Shown: positions 42,108-51,611 of the stretch, in pieces
Layout: each line of letters begins with the position of its first letter
How positions within the stretch are numbered: the stretch's first letter is position 1
Assembly: GCA_945901065.1 (NCBI GenBank)
Contig: CAMDKI010000004.1
Location: 229,247 to 293,246, forward strand
DNA: 64,000 nt
Direction: 5' to 3'
DNA from: Chitinophaga pinensis
GTDB lineage: Bacteria; Bacteroidota; Bacteroidia; Chitinophagales; CAIOSU01
Program-made: the position numbers and the translations under genes
Notes under the pieces: model-generated
Seen by the model: the letters and a program-made list of their open reading frames with translations, nothing else
The model's database searches: none
Told to the model about the DNA's origin: nothing

Positions 42108-44177
42108 TTATCTTAAAAGTGTAATTGACCCGTAAGTATTTTTTGTCTGTTCTGATGGGAATTTGTAAGTGATTAAATAAACGTAAATACCATCCGGACA
42201 TCCTGAACTTTTATACTTCCCATCCCATTTGTCTGATAGGTTTGATGTTTTAAAAATTAGCTCGCCCCACCTATCAAAAATCGACAATTCATACTGCTCC
42301 AATGTGCAAATAGTTATTGGATTGAACTCATCATTTATGCCATCATCGTTTGGCGTAAATGCATTGGGAACATATAATTCACAAACAGCTAAAATACTGT
42401 CACAATTGGTTACTGTTAAGGTTTCAAATAGGGTATCAGCAACGCACGAAAAATTTACGATAGAGCGTATGTTGTATGTGCCTGTTGCTGAAAATGTATG
42501 TGTTGGTGTTAAAGAAGTTGAGGTATTGTTTGCTCCACTTGAAGGGTCACCAAAGTCCCAGCTAACACTTGATACCAATGCCCCTGTCAAGATTGAAAAT
42601 GAAATACTATTTTCAAGGCATGTATCGTTTGCAGCTATTGACACACCGGATGGAGCATCGCTTAAAACGGTTACTTGTATTGAGGCGGCACAGCCATTCT
42701 GGTCGGTGGCAGTAACTACGTAGTTGCCCGATGAAAGGCCAGTTACAGTGTTGCCTGTGGCGCCATTTGACCAACTGAAGCTATAATTGCCGGCACCTCC
42801 GGTGGCATTAGCAGTGGCAGTGCCATCTGGCAATCCACAAGATGCTGATAGGGAACTTGCTGTTACCGTGGGCAAACCGGTAATGGTGAGATTCACGCGG
42901 ACGATACTGTCGCAACCATTCACGCTCGTGAGCGTATCCGAATAAGATCCGCTTTGTGTGTACACCCTTCCCCACGGAGCGGTGTAAGTGCTACAAGCGC
43001 TTGTGGTAATGGGTGGAGCTATGATTGCAGAGGTAATGGTAAGGTTCACGCTGACGATACTGTCGCAGCCGTTTAGGGCGGAAAGTGTATCAGTATAGGT
43101 TCCGCTTTGCGTGTAAACAGTTCCCCACGGAGCGGTATAGGGGCTGCATGCGCTTGCGACAAGGGGTGGAGCTATGATTGCCCCAGTAATAGCAAGGTTA
43201 AGGGTGACGATACTGTCGCAGCCGTTTAGGGCGGAAATCGTATCGGTATAGGTTCCACTTTGCGTGTACACATTTCCCCACGGAGCAGTATAGGTGTTAC
43301 AAGCGCTTGCCACAATTGTTGCTCCTGATAAATCATTTACAATAATAGTTCCAGTAGTAGTTTGTACACCACCGCAATTGCCAGGTATTGATAGATTATA
43401 ATTGAATGTACCGGCTATTGTTGGCGTTCCATTAATTGTTATTATACTGTTGTTAGTAGTAGCGTTTACACCATTGGGAAGCCCTGATACTGTGGGCGCG
43501 AAATTATTGTATGAATATGTGATGCTTGCAATAGTATTATTGATACAAACACTTTGATTATCAGTGCCAATAGCAGATGTTAAGGTTGTAGTGCTACTAC
43601 TATTATTGCAACAACTGCCAGCTAATTGAGAAACTTGATATTGGTCTGAGCCCAACCAACAACAATATTGTGCATTCAAAGAATACAAGGTGCCACCTAG
43701 TTGTGTTATAAAATAGTCTTCAATTTGGTCAATGGTATTGCAACCTCCTTGATTTGAATTCACATCACAACTGTAGCCGCAAATAATACCAAAATTGTAT
43801 CCATTGGGATTGTTTAATGCAACTGGTGGCACTGTTAGTATCGATTGATTGGGTGATGGCACTCCAGTAATGGATGTAGGGAAATTGCCAATATTACAGT
43901 TGTTGTTATTTTGAATAGAATTGAATCCAGCATACAACACTTGCGAAACATTACTGGCAAACGGACCGCTGATAGTTATGCGAACTGGTTCATAGGTGCA
44001 AACACCAATTTTTAAGTTTGGGATATTCTGGTCAATGTTAATATTAAGTTCTCCTCCATCATAATTTGAAAAAATCAAAATATTACCAGTTGGGGAGCAA
44101 GTTGGGATTTGAGCAACAGCGTTATAGTACAATAATGCGATGGTAAATACTAAAAGTGGTTTCAGCGTTTTCATCAT
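42108..44177 (-). CDS. Large secreted T9SS type B protein with tandem repeats
   Basis: This 689-residue protein has a signal peptide, and an unassigned region to about 215 with many cysteines (including CCW and CCN pairs). Three tandem 51-residue repeats (about 291-434) each contain YTAPWG, VYTQSG and NGCDSIV. An SprB-like repeat lies at about 436-505 and a PKD-like segment at about 510-590 (WDFGDPSSGANN). A type B (gliding-motility-type) sorting domain ends the protein (VPNAFTPNDDGINDEF, FDRWGELIF, DGIYVYLITY). It is exported by type IX secretion and probably held on the cell surface. Adhesion or matrix building is a family-level guess. Confidence 0.88.
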   Translation of the reverse strand: MMKTLKPLLVFTIALLYYNAVAQIPTCSPTGNILIFSNYDGGELNINIDQNIPNLKIGVCTYEPVRITISGPFASNVSQVLYAGFNSIQNNNNCNIGNFPTSITGVPSPNQSILTVPPVALNNPNGYNFGIICGYSCDVNSNQGGCNTIDQIEDYFITQLGGTLYSLNAQYCCWLGSDQYQVSQLAGSCCNNSSSTTTLTSAIGTDNQSVCINNTIASITYSYNNFAPTVSGLPNGVNATTNNSIITINGTPTIAGTFNYNLSIPGNCGGVQTTTGTIIVNDLSGATIVASACNTYTAPWGNVYTQSGTYTDTISALNGCDSIVTLNLAITGAIIAPPLVASACSPYTAPWGTVYTQSGTYTDTLSALNGCDSIVSVNLTITSAIIAPPITTSACSTYTAPWGRVYTQSGSYSDTLTSVNGCDSIVRVNLTITGLPTVTASSLSASCGLPDGTATANATGGAGNYSFSWSNGATGNTVTGLSSGNYVVTATDQNGCAASIQVTVLSDAPSGVSIAANDTCLENSISFSILTGALVSSVSWDFGDPSSGANNTSTSLTPTHTFSATGTYNIRSIVNFSCVADTLFETLTVTNCDSILAVCELYVPNAFTPNDDGINDEFNPITICTLEQYELSIFDRWGELIFKTSNLSDKWDGKYKSSGCPDGIYVYLITYKFPSEQTKNTYGSITLLR
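42876..43307 (-). repeat. Three tandem 153-base coding repeats
   Basis: The three units encode residues about 291-434 of the T9SS type B protein with a period of 51 codons. DNA similarity is high (for example the CCCCACGGAGC block in each), indicating recent duplication or conversion. Confidence 0.8.
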
Positions 44178-44712
44178 TTATCTCAGTTTTCGTTGCTGTT
44201 GAGTATTTCTTTTTTTATAAACCATGTTGTGTTACGTTTTGTTTAAAAGTGGCATAACCCCTCTATTTCCGCCTTCGCCTAGCAACGTTTTAGTTGCGGC
44301 GGGTTCAAATCGATGGCTGCTGCCACCCAACCCAATCGTGCTGCGTATGCTACATTTCTACTTTCCCCTTCAGCAGCAACAGCAGGCTTGAGGGTTACAA
44401 GCCAGCCAATGCACCTTATAAAAAATTATTAGGCTCTATACCTTAAGCAAATTAATCCTCTTCCTATCGGTTATCCCAAAATTTTCATTCGTCGTGCACA
44501 AGCTTTTGCTTATCCATGCTTTTAGTTCAGTTTTGGACTAAGCTTTAGGTTAGCTAAGCTTGATGGTTAAACCCCAAGGTTTGTTTTGTAGTTCCATCAA
44601 ATTTGGAAATCAAGTATTACAGAACTATAGCAAAATGATAACGATTGTAGGGATAATTAGTTTAAGAGGCGATTGGTTGAGTTTGCTATTTACTGCCTGC
44701 TTGAACTTAATC
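44178..44712. other. Long intergenic region
   Basis: There is no convincing gene in this stretch. A 67-codon frame starting at 44560 has no recognisable features, and part of it overlaps the probable helicase promoter. I see no strong hairpins in 44178-44700. Confidence 0.4.
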
Positions 44713-44744
44713 TTGACTTACTACGTATATATACCGTATCTTCG
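44713..44744 (+). promoter_or_regulatory. Probable promoter of the DEAD-box helicase gene
   Basis: TTG (44713-44715), a 21-base spacer and TATCTTCG (44737-44744) match TTG-N17..23-TAnnTTTG with one mismatch. It implies a transcribed leader of about 160 bases before the start at 44910. Confidence 0.4.
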
Positions 44745-44846
44745 CACCAGAAAACCACCATAACACGACTTTCTACCCTTGTAAACCGTTATATCTTAAG
44801 TTCGTGATTGGCTCGGAAACCATTTCAAATTACAACACATTTTAAC

Positions 44847-44897
44847 AAAGCCGCCTCAGGATGCAAGGCATCCAATAACGGATCTCGGATCGGCTTT
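44847..44897 (+). promoter_or_regulatory. Structured 5' leader of the DEAD-box helicase mRNA
   Basis: An outer stem AAAGCCG (44847-44853)/CGGCTTT (44891-44897) encloses an inner hairpin GGATGC/GCATCC (44859-44873). A competing GATC/GATC pairing (44881-44891) would break the outer stem. The structure ends 12 bases before the start codon. It could be a leader controlling translation, as in some cold-shock helicase mRNAs; this is inference. Confidence 0.45.
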
Positions 44898-44909
44898 CCA
44901 CAATAAATT

Positions 44910-46220
44910 ATGACATTTCAGGAATTGAATTTGATTGTCCCTATTCAAAAGGCTTTGGCCGAAGAAGGATACACTCAGCCTACGCCCATTCAGGAACAGG
45001 CTATCCCTATTGCACTTCAAGGTAAAGACGTGTTGGGCTGTGCCCAAACAGGCACCGGTAAAACGGCGGCATTTGCCATACCGATTTTGCAACTTTTGCA
45101 CGGCACTAAAGCCGGAAAGCCTAACCACCATATCAGCTCATTGATTTTGACCCCAACCCGCGAGCTTGCCTTGCAAATCGGCGAAAGTTTTGATGCTTAT
45201 GGCAAGTATACAGGCATCCGCAACCAAGTAATTTTTGGTGGCGTGGGTCAGCATCAACAAACACAGGGCCTGAAGCGTGGCACTGATGTGTTGATTGCCA
45301 CCCCAGGGCGTTTGCTAGACTTGATTGACCAAGGGTTTATCGACCTAAGGAACATTGAAATATTTGTGCTGGATGAAGCCGACCGTATGTTGGATATGGG
45401 CTTTATAAACGACGTAAAGAAGCTACTACGCAAGTTGCCAGCTAAAAAACAAACCTTGTTTTTCTCGGCTACCATGCCAAAGGATATTCAAGAGTTGGCC
45501 AATACCATATTGCATAACCCAACCAAAGTAGCGGTTACCCCTGTATCATCTACGGTTGAAATCATTGCTCAATCGGTATACTATGTAGAGAAGCCAGACA
45601 AGAAAGACTTGTTGCGCCACATATTAAGCGATAGCAGTATTGCTTCGGCATTAGTGTTTACCCGCACCAAGCACGGCGCCAATAAGGTTGAGAAAGATTT
45701 GAATGCCGTTGGTATCCGTTCGGAAGCTATTCATGGTAACAAATCGCAGAATGCCCGCCAAGCAGCGTTAAGTAACTTCAAGAGTGGCAAAACACGAGTA
45801 TTGGTTGCTACCGACATTGCAGCGCGCGGTATTGATGTGGACCAATTGAGCCACGTTATCAACTTTGAGCTGCCAAACGTGCCCGAAACCTACGTGCACC
45901 GTATTGGCCGAACAGGTAGGGCAGGCGCAACTGGGGTAGCAATTTCGTTTTGCGATACCGAGGAGCGTGCTTTCCTTAAGGACATCAATAAACTGATTGC
46001 CAAGCAAATTCCTATTGTTGATGAGCACCCGTTTAAAGTGAAAATTGACGGTAAAGCAGCCGCTGCTTTGGCTGCCGTGGAAGCGGCTACGCACAAACCA
46101 GCTCCGCCATCATCGGCACGCAACAAAGACCGTAAGAGCTATTGGCAAAAACGCCGCAGTGGCGGTGGTGGCAATAAGGGTGGCAACAATGCCAACCGTC
46201 CTCCACGAGCTAATTCGTAA
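44910..46220 (+). CDS. DEAD-box RNA helicase, RhlE-like
   Basis: This 436-residue ATP-dependent RNA helicase has the Q motif (GYTQPTPIQEQAIP), Walker A AQTGTGKT, PTRELALQI, DEAD in FVLDEADRMLDMG, SAT in FFSATMP, and the C-terminal domain with TDIAARGIDVDQL and HRIGRTGRAG. The tail after about 390 is basic and Gly/Asn-rich, as usual for RhlE-type proteins acting on ribosomes or in RNA decay. It has a long, possibly regulatory leader and its own terminator, so it is probably a single-gene unit. Confidence 0.94.
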   Translation: MTFQELNLIVPIQKALAEEGYTQPTPIQEQAIPIALQGKDVLGCAQTGTGKTAAFAIPILQLLHGTKAGKPNHHISSLILTPTRELALQIGESFDAYGKYTGIRNQVIFGGVGQHQQTQGLKRGTDVLIATPGRLLDLIDQGFIDLRNIEIFVLDEADRMLDMGFINDVKKLLRKLPAKKQTLFFSATMPKDIQELANTILHNPTKVAVTPVSSTVEIIAQSVYYVEKPDKKDLLRHILSDSSIASALVFTRTKHGANKVEKDLNAVGIRSEAIHGNKSQNARQAALSNFKSGKTRVLVATDIAARGIDVDQLSHVINFELPNVPETYVHRIGRTGRAGATGVAISFCDTEERAFLKDINKLIAKQIPIVDEHPFKVKIDGKAAAALAAVEAATHKPAPPSSARNKDRKSYWQKRRSGGGGNKGGNNANRPPRANS

Positions 46221-46242
46221 GCATATTATACTAGCTATTATG

Positions 46243-46270
46243 GCCCTCCCATGCAAATGGGAGGGCTTTT
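46243..46270 (+). terminator. Terminator of the helicase gene
   Basis: A 10-base perfect stem GCCCTCCCAT/ATGGGAGGGC with a GCAA loop is followed by TTTT, 23 bases after the stop codon. Confidence 0.9.
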
Positions 46271-46389
46271 GTTGTTAACTGCAGCAATACACTTAAACAA
46301 GTGAATTTGTATAATGATTAAAATGGAACGGTTATAAATGAGTAAATTCAGTAAGTGTTAGTTTTTTAGCATTATTAAACAACCCAATT

Positions 46390-46866
46390 ATGAACGGCGC
46401 TCATCTGCATTTGATTTTTAATCACTTGCCAATTGTATTTCCTATTGTTGCCTTGCTAGTATTAATAGGGGGCTTTTTGTTCAAGTCGGCAGTGATAAAG
46501 CGAGTGGCACTTGCCATTTTTGTTGCAGGCTCAATAGCTGCTCTTCCGGCAACTTTAACGGGTGATGGCGCAGAGGAGGTAGTTGAAAACTATGCTGGCA
46601 TTAGCGAGGCGCTCATGCACGAACACGAAGAAATTGCCGAAACATTTGCACTCCTCTCGTATGTTTTGGGTGTGTTTGCCTTAATTGGGCTTTGGGCCAA
46701 TTGGAAAAAGAAATCGTTTTCTAATTACTTGGCTGTTACTGTTTTGATATTTAGTTTGGTAGTGTTGTTCTTTGCACAACAAGCTGGCACTAGCGGTGGA
46801 GAAATAAGGCATGAGGAAATACGCGCTAATGCCGCAACTGTAGCACCTGAGGGAGACGACGACTAA
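46390..46866 (+). CDS. Four-helix membrane protein (DUF2231-like)
   Basis: This 158-residue protein has four hydrophobic segments and begins NGAHLHLIFNHLPIVFPIVA. Its His residues (HLH, NHLP, MHEHEEI) could bind haem, as suspected for DUF2231-type proteins. It is 53 bases upstream of a c-type cytochrome gene, supporting a redox role. Function is not established. Confidence 0.7.
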   Translation: MNGAHLHLIFNHLPIVFPIVALLVLIGGFLFKSAVIKRVALAIFVAGSIAALPATLTGDGAEEVVENYAGISEALMHEHEEIAETFALLSYVLGVFALIGLWANWKKKSFSNYLAVTVLIFSLVVLFFAQQAGTSGGEIRHEEIRANAATVAPEGDDD

Positions 46867-46919
46867 GTCAACATTTTAGCGTTGTGGTTGTTGCCCTATA
46901 ATTAACTTAAAAGCTTCCA

Positions 46920-47258
46920 ATGAAAACCTGTGTATTGTTTGCTAGCCTTTTTTTCTTAGTTGGCTGTTTCTCGTATAAATCAGTATCTGTAGCGCAAAGT
47001 GATATTGATAGAGTGGCCGCCACATACCCCGACCTTAATTTGGCAGCACTTAAGCAAGGCCAAATGTTATACGAAACTCATTGCAATAACTGCCATGGAT
47101 ATAAAAATCCGGCCTCGAAAGATAATGAGGGCTGGAGCAAAACCGTTCCGCGTATGGCAGCCAAAATAAACAAGAAAAAGGAGGTGCTATCTAAAACCGA
47201 CCAAGAGTTAATTATTCAATTTTTGGTGACAGTGGGTGGCAAGCCTAAGGATAGCTAA
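46920..47258 (+). CDS. Small c-type cytochrome lipoprotein
   Basis: This 112-residue protein has a lipobox (FFLVGC) and one haem-attachment motif CNNCH (with ETHCNNCHGYK). A likely axial Met lies in RMAAK, as in monohaem class I cytochromes. It is probably tethered to a membrane in the periplasm. It pairs with the four-helix protein upstream, but its electron partner is unknown. Confidence 0.85.
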   Translation: MKTCVLFASLFFLVGCFSYKSVSVAQSDIDRVAATYPDLNLAALKQGQMLYETHCNNCHGYKNPASKDNEGWSKTVPRMAAKINKKKEVLSKTDQELIIQFLVTVGGKPKDS

Positions 47259-47324
47259 AATATTTAAATCTTGATTAAATTACCTGATTTGAAACCATTT
47301 TTGCGATGAGTTGCTTTACACCGT

Positions 47325-49175
47325 ATGTCTATATTTAATTCCTTCTTTAGGCCTGTAAAGAGCAACGAAGACCAACCACCTGTAAAAGACCAGTTTCGTG
47401 CACTGAATAACCTGCCACCGTTCTTTAAAATGGTATGGCAAACCAATAAGGGGCTTACTTTGGCGAGTATCATTTTGAGGCTTTCGCGCGCTGCATTGCC
47501 GCTATCAATGCTATATGTGGGTAAGCTGATTATCGATAAGGTAATTTGGCATGTGAACAATAACAATACCGACGACCTAAGTCCGCTCTATATCCTTATT
47601 GGCATCGAAATGGCTTTGGTAGTGTCCTCTGAGTTGCTGAGCCGAGCCATAATATTGGCCGATAGTCTGTTGGGTGACCAATTCTCAAACGCCAGCTCGG
47701 TGCAGCTAATCAAGCATGCTGCTACTCTCGACTTGTGGCAATTTGAAGACCCCACCTTTTATGATAAACTAGAGCGCGCCCGCAGGCAAACCGTTGGGCG
47801 GGTAATGTTAATCTCGCAGGTAATGTCGCAGTTTCAGGATATGATTACCATTCTTTTCTTGGCCGGTGGTTTAGTAGCATTTAGTCCTTGGTTGCTGTTG
47901 CTATTGATAGTGGCCGTGATACCTTCGTTTATTGGTGAGAGCTATTTTAATGAGCGTTCGTACTCCCTTTCGCGCAGTTGGACACCCGAACGGCGCGAAC
48001 TGGATTACCTGCGCTACATTGGCGCCAGCGACGAAACTGCGAAAGAAATCAAGATATTCGACCTCTCTGATTTTATTGCCGACCGTTTCAAGCGCCTATC
48101 CGACCGCTATTACGAATCGAACAAAAAGCTCACCATACAGCGGGCAGCTTGGGGCAGTGCATTGTCGTTTTTGGGCACAATAGCTTACTACGGGGCATAT
48201 GTGTTTATTGTTTTGCAAGCCGTGGCTGCCATTATCACCATTGGTAGCCTTACATTTTTGGCGGGCTCATTCAATCAAATGCGGAACATATTGCAGGGCG
48301 TTATGAGCCGTTTCTCACAAATAGCTGAAGGGGCGCTTTATCTGCAAGACTTGTTCGATTTTCTAGCCATTAGGCCCAATGTTCCTTTCGATAAGAAGGG
48401 TTTGCCTTTTCCAAAACCCGTGAAGCATGGGTTTACTTTTGAAGGTGTTGGTTTTAAATATCTCAACAGTGAGCGCTGGGCGATTCGCAATTTGTCGTTT
48501 CATCTAAAAGCAGGCGAAAAGCTGGCTTTGGTAGGGGAGAACGGCGCTGGCAAAACTACCTTGGTAAAACTCTTGGCCCGCCTTTACGAACCCGTAGAAG
48601 GCCGAATATTGCTAGATGGAATCGACATTAGAGAGTATGATTTGAATGACTTGCGAAAAGAAATTGGGGTAATTTTTCAGGATTATGTCAAATTCCAAAT
48701 GAACGTATCGGAGAATATTGCAATTGGCAGAATAGAAGCTAGGGAAGACGTGCCTCGCATTGAGACTTCAGCCCAAAAAAGCCTTGCTGATGCCGTGATA
48801 GCTAAGTTTCCAGAAAAGTATGGGCAGATGCTCGGTAAACGCTTTAGCAAAGGCGTGGAGTTGTCGGGTGGCGAGTGGCAGAAGATTGCACTGGCCCGTG
48901 CTTATATGGGCAATGCCCAACTATTAATTTTAGATGAACCTACCAGTGCTCTCGATGCTAGGGCCGAGAACGAAGTATTTGTTCGGTTTGCGGAGTTGAT
49001 TGAAGGTCGCACAGCGGTACTCATTTCGCACCGTTTCTCCACCGTCCGAATGGCGGATAGAATACTATTGCTGGAAAATGGCGAGAAGAAAGAACTCGGT
49101 AGCCACGAAGAACTGCTAGCCCTCGGCGGTAAATATGCCGAGCTGTTTAATCTGCAGGCAAAAGGATATGTGTAG
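47325..49175 (+). CDS. ABC-type exporter with fused membrane and ATPase domains
   Basis: This 616-residue half-transporter has a six-helix membrane domain at about 30-340. The ATPase domain shows Walker A GENGAGKTTLVKLL, Q-loop VIFQDYV, signature LSGGEWQKIALARAY, Walker B LLILDEPTSALD and the switch His in LISHRFST. It probably works as a homodimer. The substrate is unknown (drug, lipid or peptide are possible). Confidence 0.92.
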   Translation: MSIFNSFFRPVKSNEDQPPVKDQFRALNNLPPFFKMVWQTNKGLTLASIILRLSRAALPLSMLYVGKLIIDKVIWHVNNNNTDDLSPLYILIGIEMALVVSSELLSRAIILADSLLGDQFSNASSVQLIKHAATLDLWQFEDPTFYDKLERARRQTVGRVMLISQVMSQFQDMITILFLAGGLVAFSPWLLLLLIVAVIPSFIGESYFNERSYSLSRSWTPERRELDYLRYIGASDETAKEIKIFDLSDFIADRFKRLSDRYYESNKKLTIQRAAWGSALSFLGTIAYYGAYVFIVLQAVAAIITIGSLTFLAGSFNQMRNILQGVMSRFSQIAEGALYLQDLFDFLAIRPNVPFDKKGLPFPKPVKHGFTFEGVGFKYLNSERWAIRNLSFHLKAGEKLALVGENGAGKTTLVKLLARLYEPVEGRILLDGIDIREYDLNDLRKEIGVIFQDYVKFQMNVSENIAIGRIEAREDVPRIETSAQKSLADAVIAKFPEKYGQMLGKRFSKGVELSGGEWQKIALARAYMGNAQLLILDEPTSALDARAENEVFVRFAELIEGRTAVLISHRFSTVRMADRILLLENGEKKELGSHEELLALGGKYAELFNLQAKGYV

Positions 49176-49946
49176 TTACTTAATTAACCTAAACAAATAG
49201 GGCAATACCAAGAATGGCATATAAGCCATAGCTATTTCTATAAATGTATCGAAGCTTAGTGCCAAAAATTCTATGACTAGTGCGGCGCGAACGGGACTTT
49301 CAAAGGTTCCTGTTTCTATCCAACGAGTATTGGCGGTAAACTCTGCTATGTTCCAAACCAAGCCAATGCCAGCCATTACCAAATACATATATAGTGCCCG
49401 TTTCCGAGCGAGGGGAGTAGCTTTTGTTTTGGCCCACCATATTGTAAAGGCCAGCGCAGCAAAAAGCAGGAGTAAACCAATGGGGTTTAGCATATCGCGC
49501 CTAGAGAGTACCTCGCCGCCTGCATTTTTTATTGGTATTGCTTGCATAAGCGATTGGATGACAACACTTAAAAGCACTACTATTAATGCAACTCCGAAAG
49601 CCCAACGCTCTTTGCCCTTGCTCATCAATCCGTCAGCAAAAAATACTCCCATAACAGCTATCAGCGCTCCTTCAAAACCACCACGCAGTAATGCCTGCGC
49701 AAAAGAGCTGATGGGGCAACCAAACAAATAAGCATCCTTTATATCCCGAATGCCCATGAGCTGCAAAAACCACTCCACGCCAAACCATACCAAAAAGCCA
49801 ATGGCGTAAACCCAAAAATAATCGAGTTTTTTGTAACGAAACCAATAGTAAAAGGCCAGCAAAGCCCCGATGAGCGCTCCAATTAGCTTGAAGTCGTAGT
49901 TGGAGCCAAAGTCTCCGTCACGTATCATAAAAACTGTTTCGAGCAT
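49176..49946 (-). CDS. Multi-pass membrane protein of unknown function
   Basis: This hydrophobic protein has about seven to eight membrane helices and no family that I recognise. Its start is uncertain: the frame opens at 50006, but the ATG at 49946 (256 residues) gives a better beginning (MLETVFMIRD). Conserved-looking polar spots are NYDFKLIG and WNIAEFTANTRW. It is convergent with the ABC exporter, with stops adjacent. Confidence 0.7.
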   Translation of the reverse strand: MLETVFMIRDGDFGSNYDFKLIGALIGALLAFYYWFRYKKLDYFWVYAIGFLVWFGVEWFLQLMGIRDIKDAYLFGCPISSFAQALLRGGFEGALIAVMGVFFADGLMSKGKERWAFGVALIVVLLSVVIQSLMQAIPIKNAGGEVLSRRDMLNPIGLLLLFAALAFTIWWAKTKATPLARKRALYMYLVMAGIGLVWNIAEFTANTRWIETGTFESPVRAALVIEFLALSFDTFIEIAMAYMPFLVLPYLFRLIK

Positions 49947-50129
49947 GGGTGTTTTTTTTGAATACAAATACTTGGCAGCTAAGAATATTATAGTTTGGGT
50001 GGGCAAGTGTTTAAGTTTCTGCTATCTAGAAACTAACAACATAATCATGAGTTAAAAAAAGGCCTGATTTAAGGTTTCTTCATTTTAACTATAATAGTTT
50101 GTATTAATATTTTCTGTGTATTTTCTTCA

Positions 50130-51074
50130 TTACTCACTCCCCTCCAACCTCTTTCTTTTATGATACTCAATACTCACGTTAAGCTCAAAGCCGATGAGCA
50201 GGGCCATAGTGTTGAGGTATATCCATATCTGCAGGGCCACTACTGCCCAAATGGAGCCGTATAGGGTATTTGTCTGCACAAAGCGGTTTACGAATACGGA
50301 GAAAATGATGGAAATGCCAATGGATATAATGGTAGCAAGCAGGGAGCCGGGAGTAAGGAACTTCCATTTTTTGTTTAAGGCCGGGCCATAATAGTAGATG
50401 ATAGAAATGGAATTGAGGAACAAGAACAGTATGATCACATATTTTACTGTACTTACCAAAAATACGTTGAAAGTACTAAGCATATGAAACCGATCCAAGA
50501 GTACCACAATAAGATTGTTGCCCGCTACAATCAACGTAAGCGAAAACACCATCAAGATTAACAATACTAGTGTAAGCTTTAAAGCAGTAGCGCGTTTGGC
50601 CAACCCGCGGCGTTCGCGAAAAACCGCACTCATGCTCTGCGAACGGTCGAATGAGCTCATAATACCCATCATACCATTGCTGGAAATAAACAGGGCCAGG
50701 AAGAATACTAACGATAGTACTTCCACCCGCCTACGCACCACTATATCATCAATAATGCCATTGAGTAAGCTGCTAGTAGCGGTGGGCAGCACGTCTTTCA
50801 TAAGCCCCATAAGGGTATCTTGCAAGTTGTCAATCGGCAGATAGGCAATAACCGAGAGCAAAAACATTAATGCTGGGAACAGTGCCAAAAAGAACGTAAA
50901 AGCAGTACCCCTCGCCATCATCGTTACCGATTCCTGCTTCATGTCATTCATCAGGTACTTGGCTACATCGTAGATAGGAACATCGTTAAACCCAGGCAAG
51001 CTCCTTCGTTTACTCATTTCCACCAGTTTTGGTGTGGCGGGAATTTTGTACATGATGTTTCTTACAAAGCTCAT
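50130..51074 (-). CDS. YihY/BrkB-family membrane protein
   Basis: This 314-residue protein has about six membrane helices and the YihY/virulence factor BrkB family pattern (ESVTMMARGTAFTFFLALFPAL, FSSVV-like segments, and late GSIWAVVALQIWIYL). The family has been misnamed ribonuclease BN; its function is unclear. Its ATG overlaps the upstream thioesterase stop by four bases. Confidence 0.88.
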   Translation of the reverse strand: MSFVRNIMYKIPATPKLVEMSKRRSLPGFNDVPIYDVAKYLMNDMKQESVTMMARGTAFTFFLALFPALMFLLSVIAYLPIDNLQDTLMGLMKDVLPTATSSLLNGIIDDIVVRRRVEVLSLVFFLALFISSNGMMGIMSSFDRSQSMSAVFRERRGLAKRATALKLTLVLLILMVFSLTLIVAGNNLIVVLLDRFHMLSTFNVFLVSTVKYVIILFLFLNSISIIYYYGPALNKKWKFLTPGSLLATIISIGISIIFSVFVNRFVQTNTLYGSIWAVVALQIWIYLNTMALLIGFELNVSIEYHKRKRLEGSE

Positions 51075-51487
51075 ACAGTAAATTTAAAATACGGCTCTAG
51101 CACAGCAATTAACTGCGCTGGGGCACTACATGGCTTTCGGCTTTCAGCTTTTACAAACAGCAGGCGGGTCTCACCTTCGTTTATCAGTTTACCAACCTCA
51201 TTGTATATAGCCGTATCAAAAACCATGCTTCGGGACGGCATTTCCCTTACACGGCTAACAATTTTTAGCAACTCATCATATTTTGCTGGACCCTTGAAGC
51301 GCACTTTCATTTCGGCCACTGGCATCATGATGCCATTTTTTTCTAATTCTTTGTAACTTACCCCTAATGACTTTATAGCCTCTGTTCGACCTTCTTCGTA
51401 GTAAAGGCCATAATTGCCATAATATACGTAGCCCATTTGGTCTGTTTCTCCATATCTAACCCTTATATAAATGGTATGTTCAAACAT
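51071..51487 (-). CDS. YbgC-like acyl-CoA thioesterase
   Basis: This 138-residue hotdog-fold protein has the YbgC-type active-site motif RYGETDQMGYVYYGNYGLYYEEGRT with its catalytic Asp. It hydrolyses acyl-CoA. It is translationally coupled to the BrkB-family gene. It is distinct from the thioesterases at 7028 and 28490. Confidence 0.9.
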   Translation of the reverse strand: MFEHTIYIRVRYGETDQMGYVYYGNYGLYYEEGRTEAIKSLGVSYKELEKNGIMMPVAEMKVRFKGPAKYDELLKIVSRVREMPSRSMVFDTAIYNEVGKLINEGETRLLFVKAESRKPCSAPAQLIAVLEPYFKFTV

Positions 51488-51611
51488 AAATTATGACCGA
51501 GCAGATAAATTTATGTCTACAGCTGGGCGATAAAGATAAAAAACCTGCAAACAAGTATTGCATGCGGTATATTGGTATTATTATTGTAGCCAATCGCAAA
51601 ACCAACTGTAA

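Noticed and set aside
42876-43307. CRISPR array
   Set aside because: The repeats are long (153 bases), contiguous and in frame within a protein gene.
44560-44763. 67-residue frame upstream of the helicase
   Set aside because: It has no conserved features and overlaps a probable promoter.
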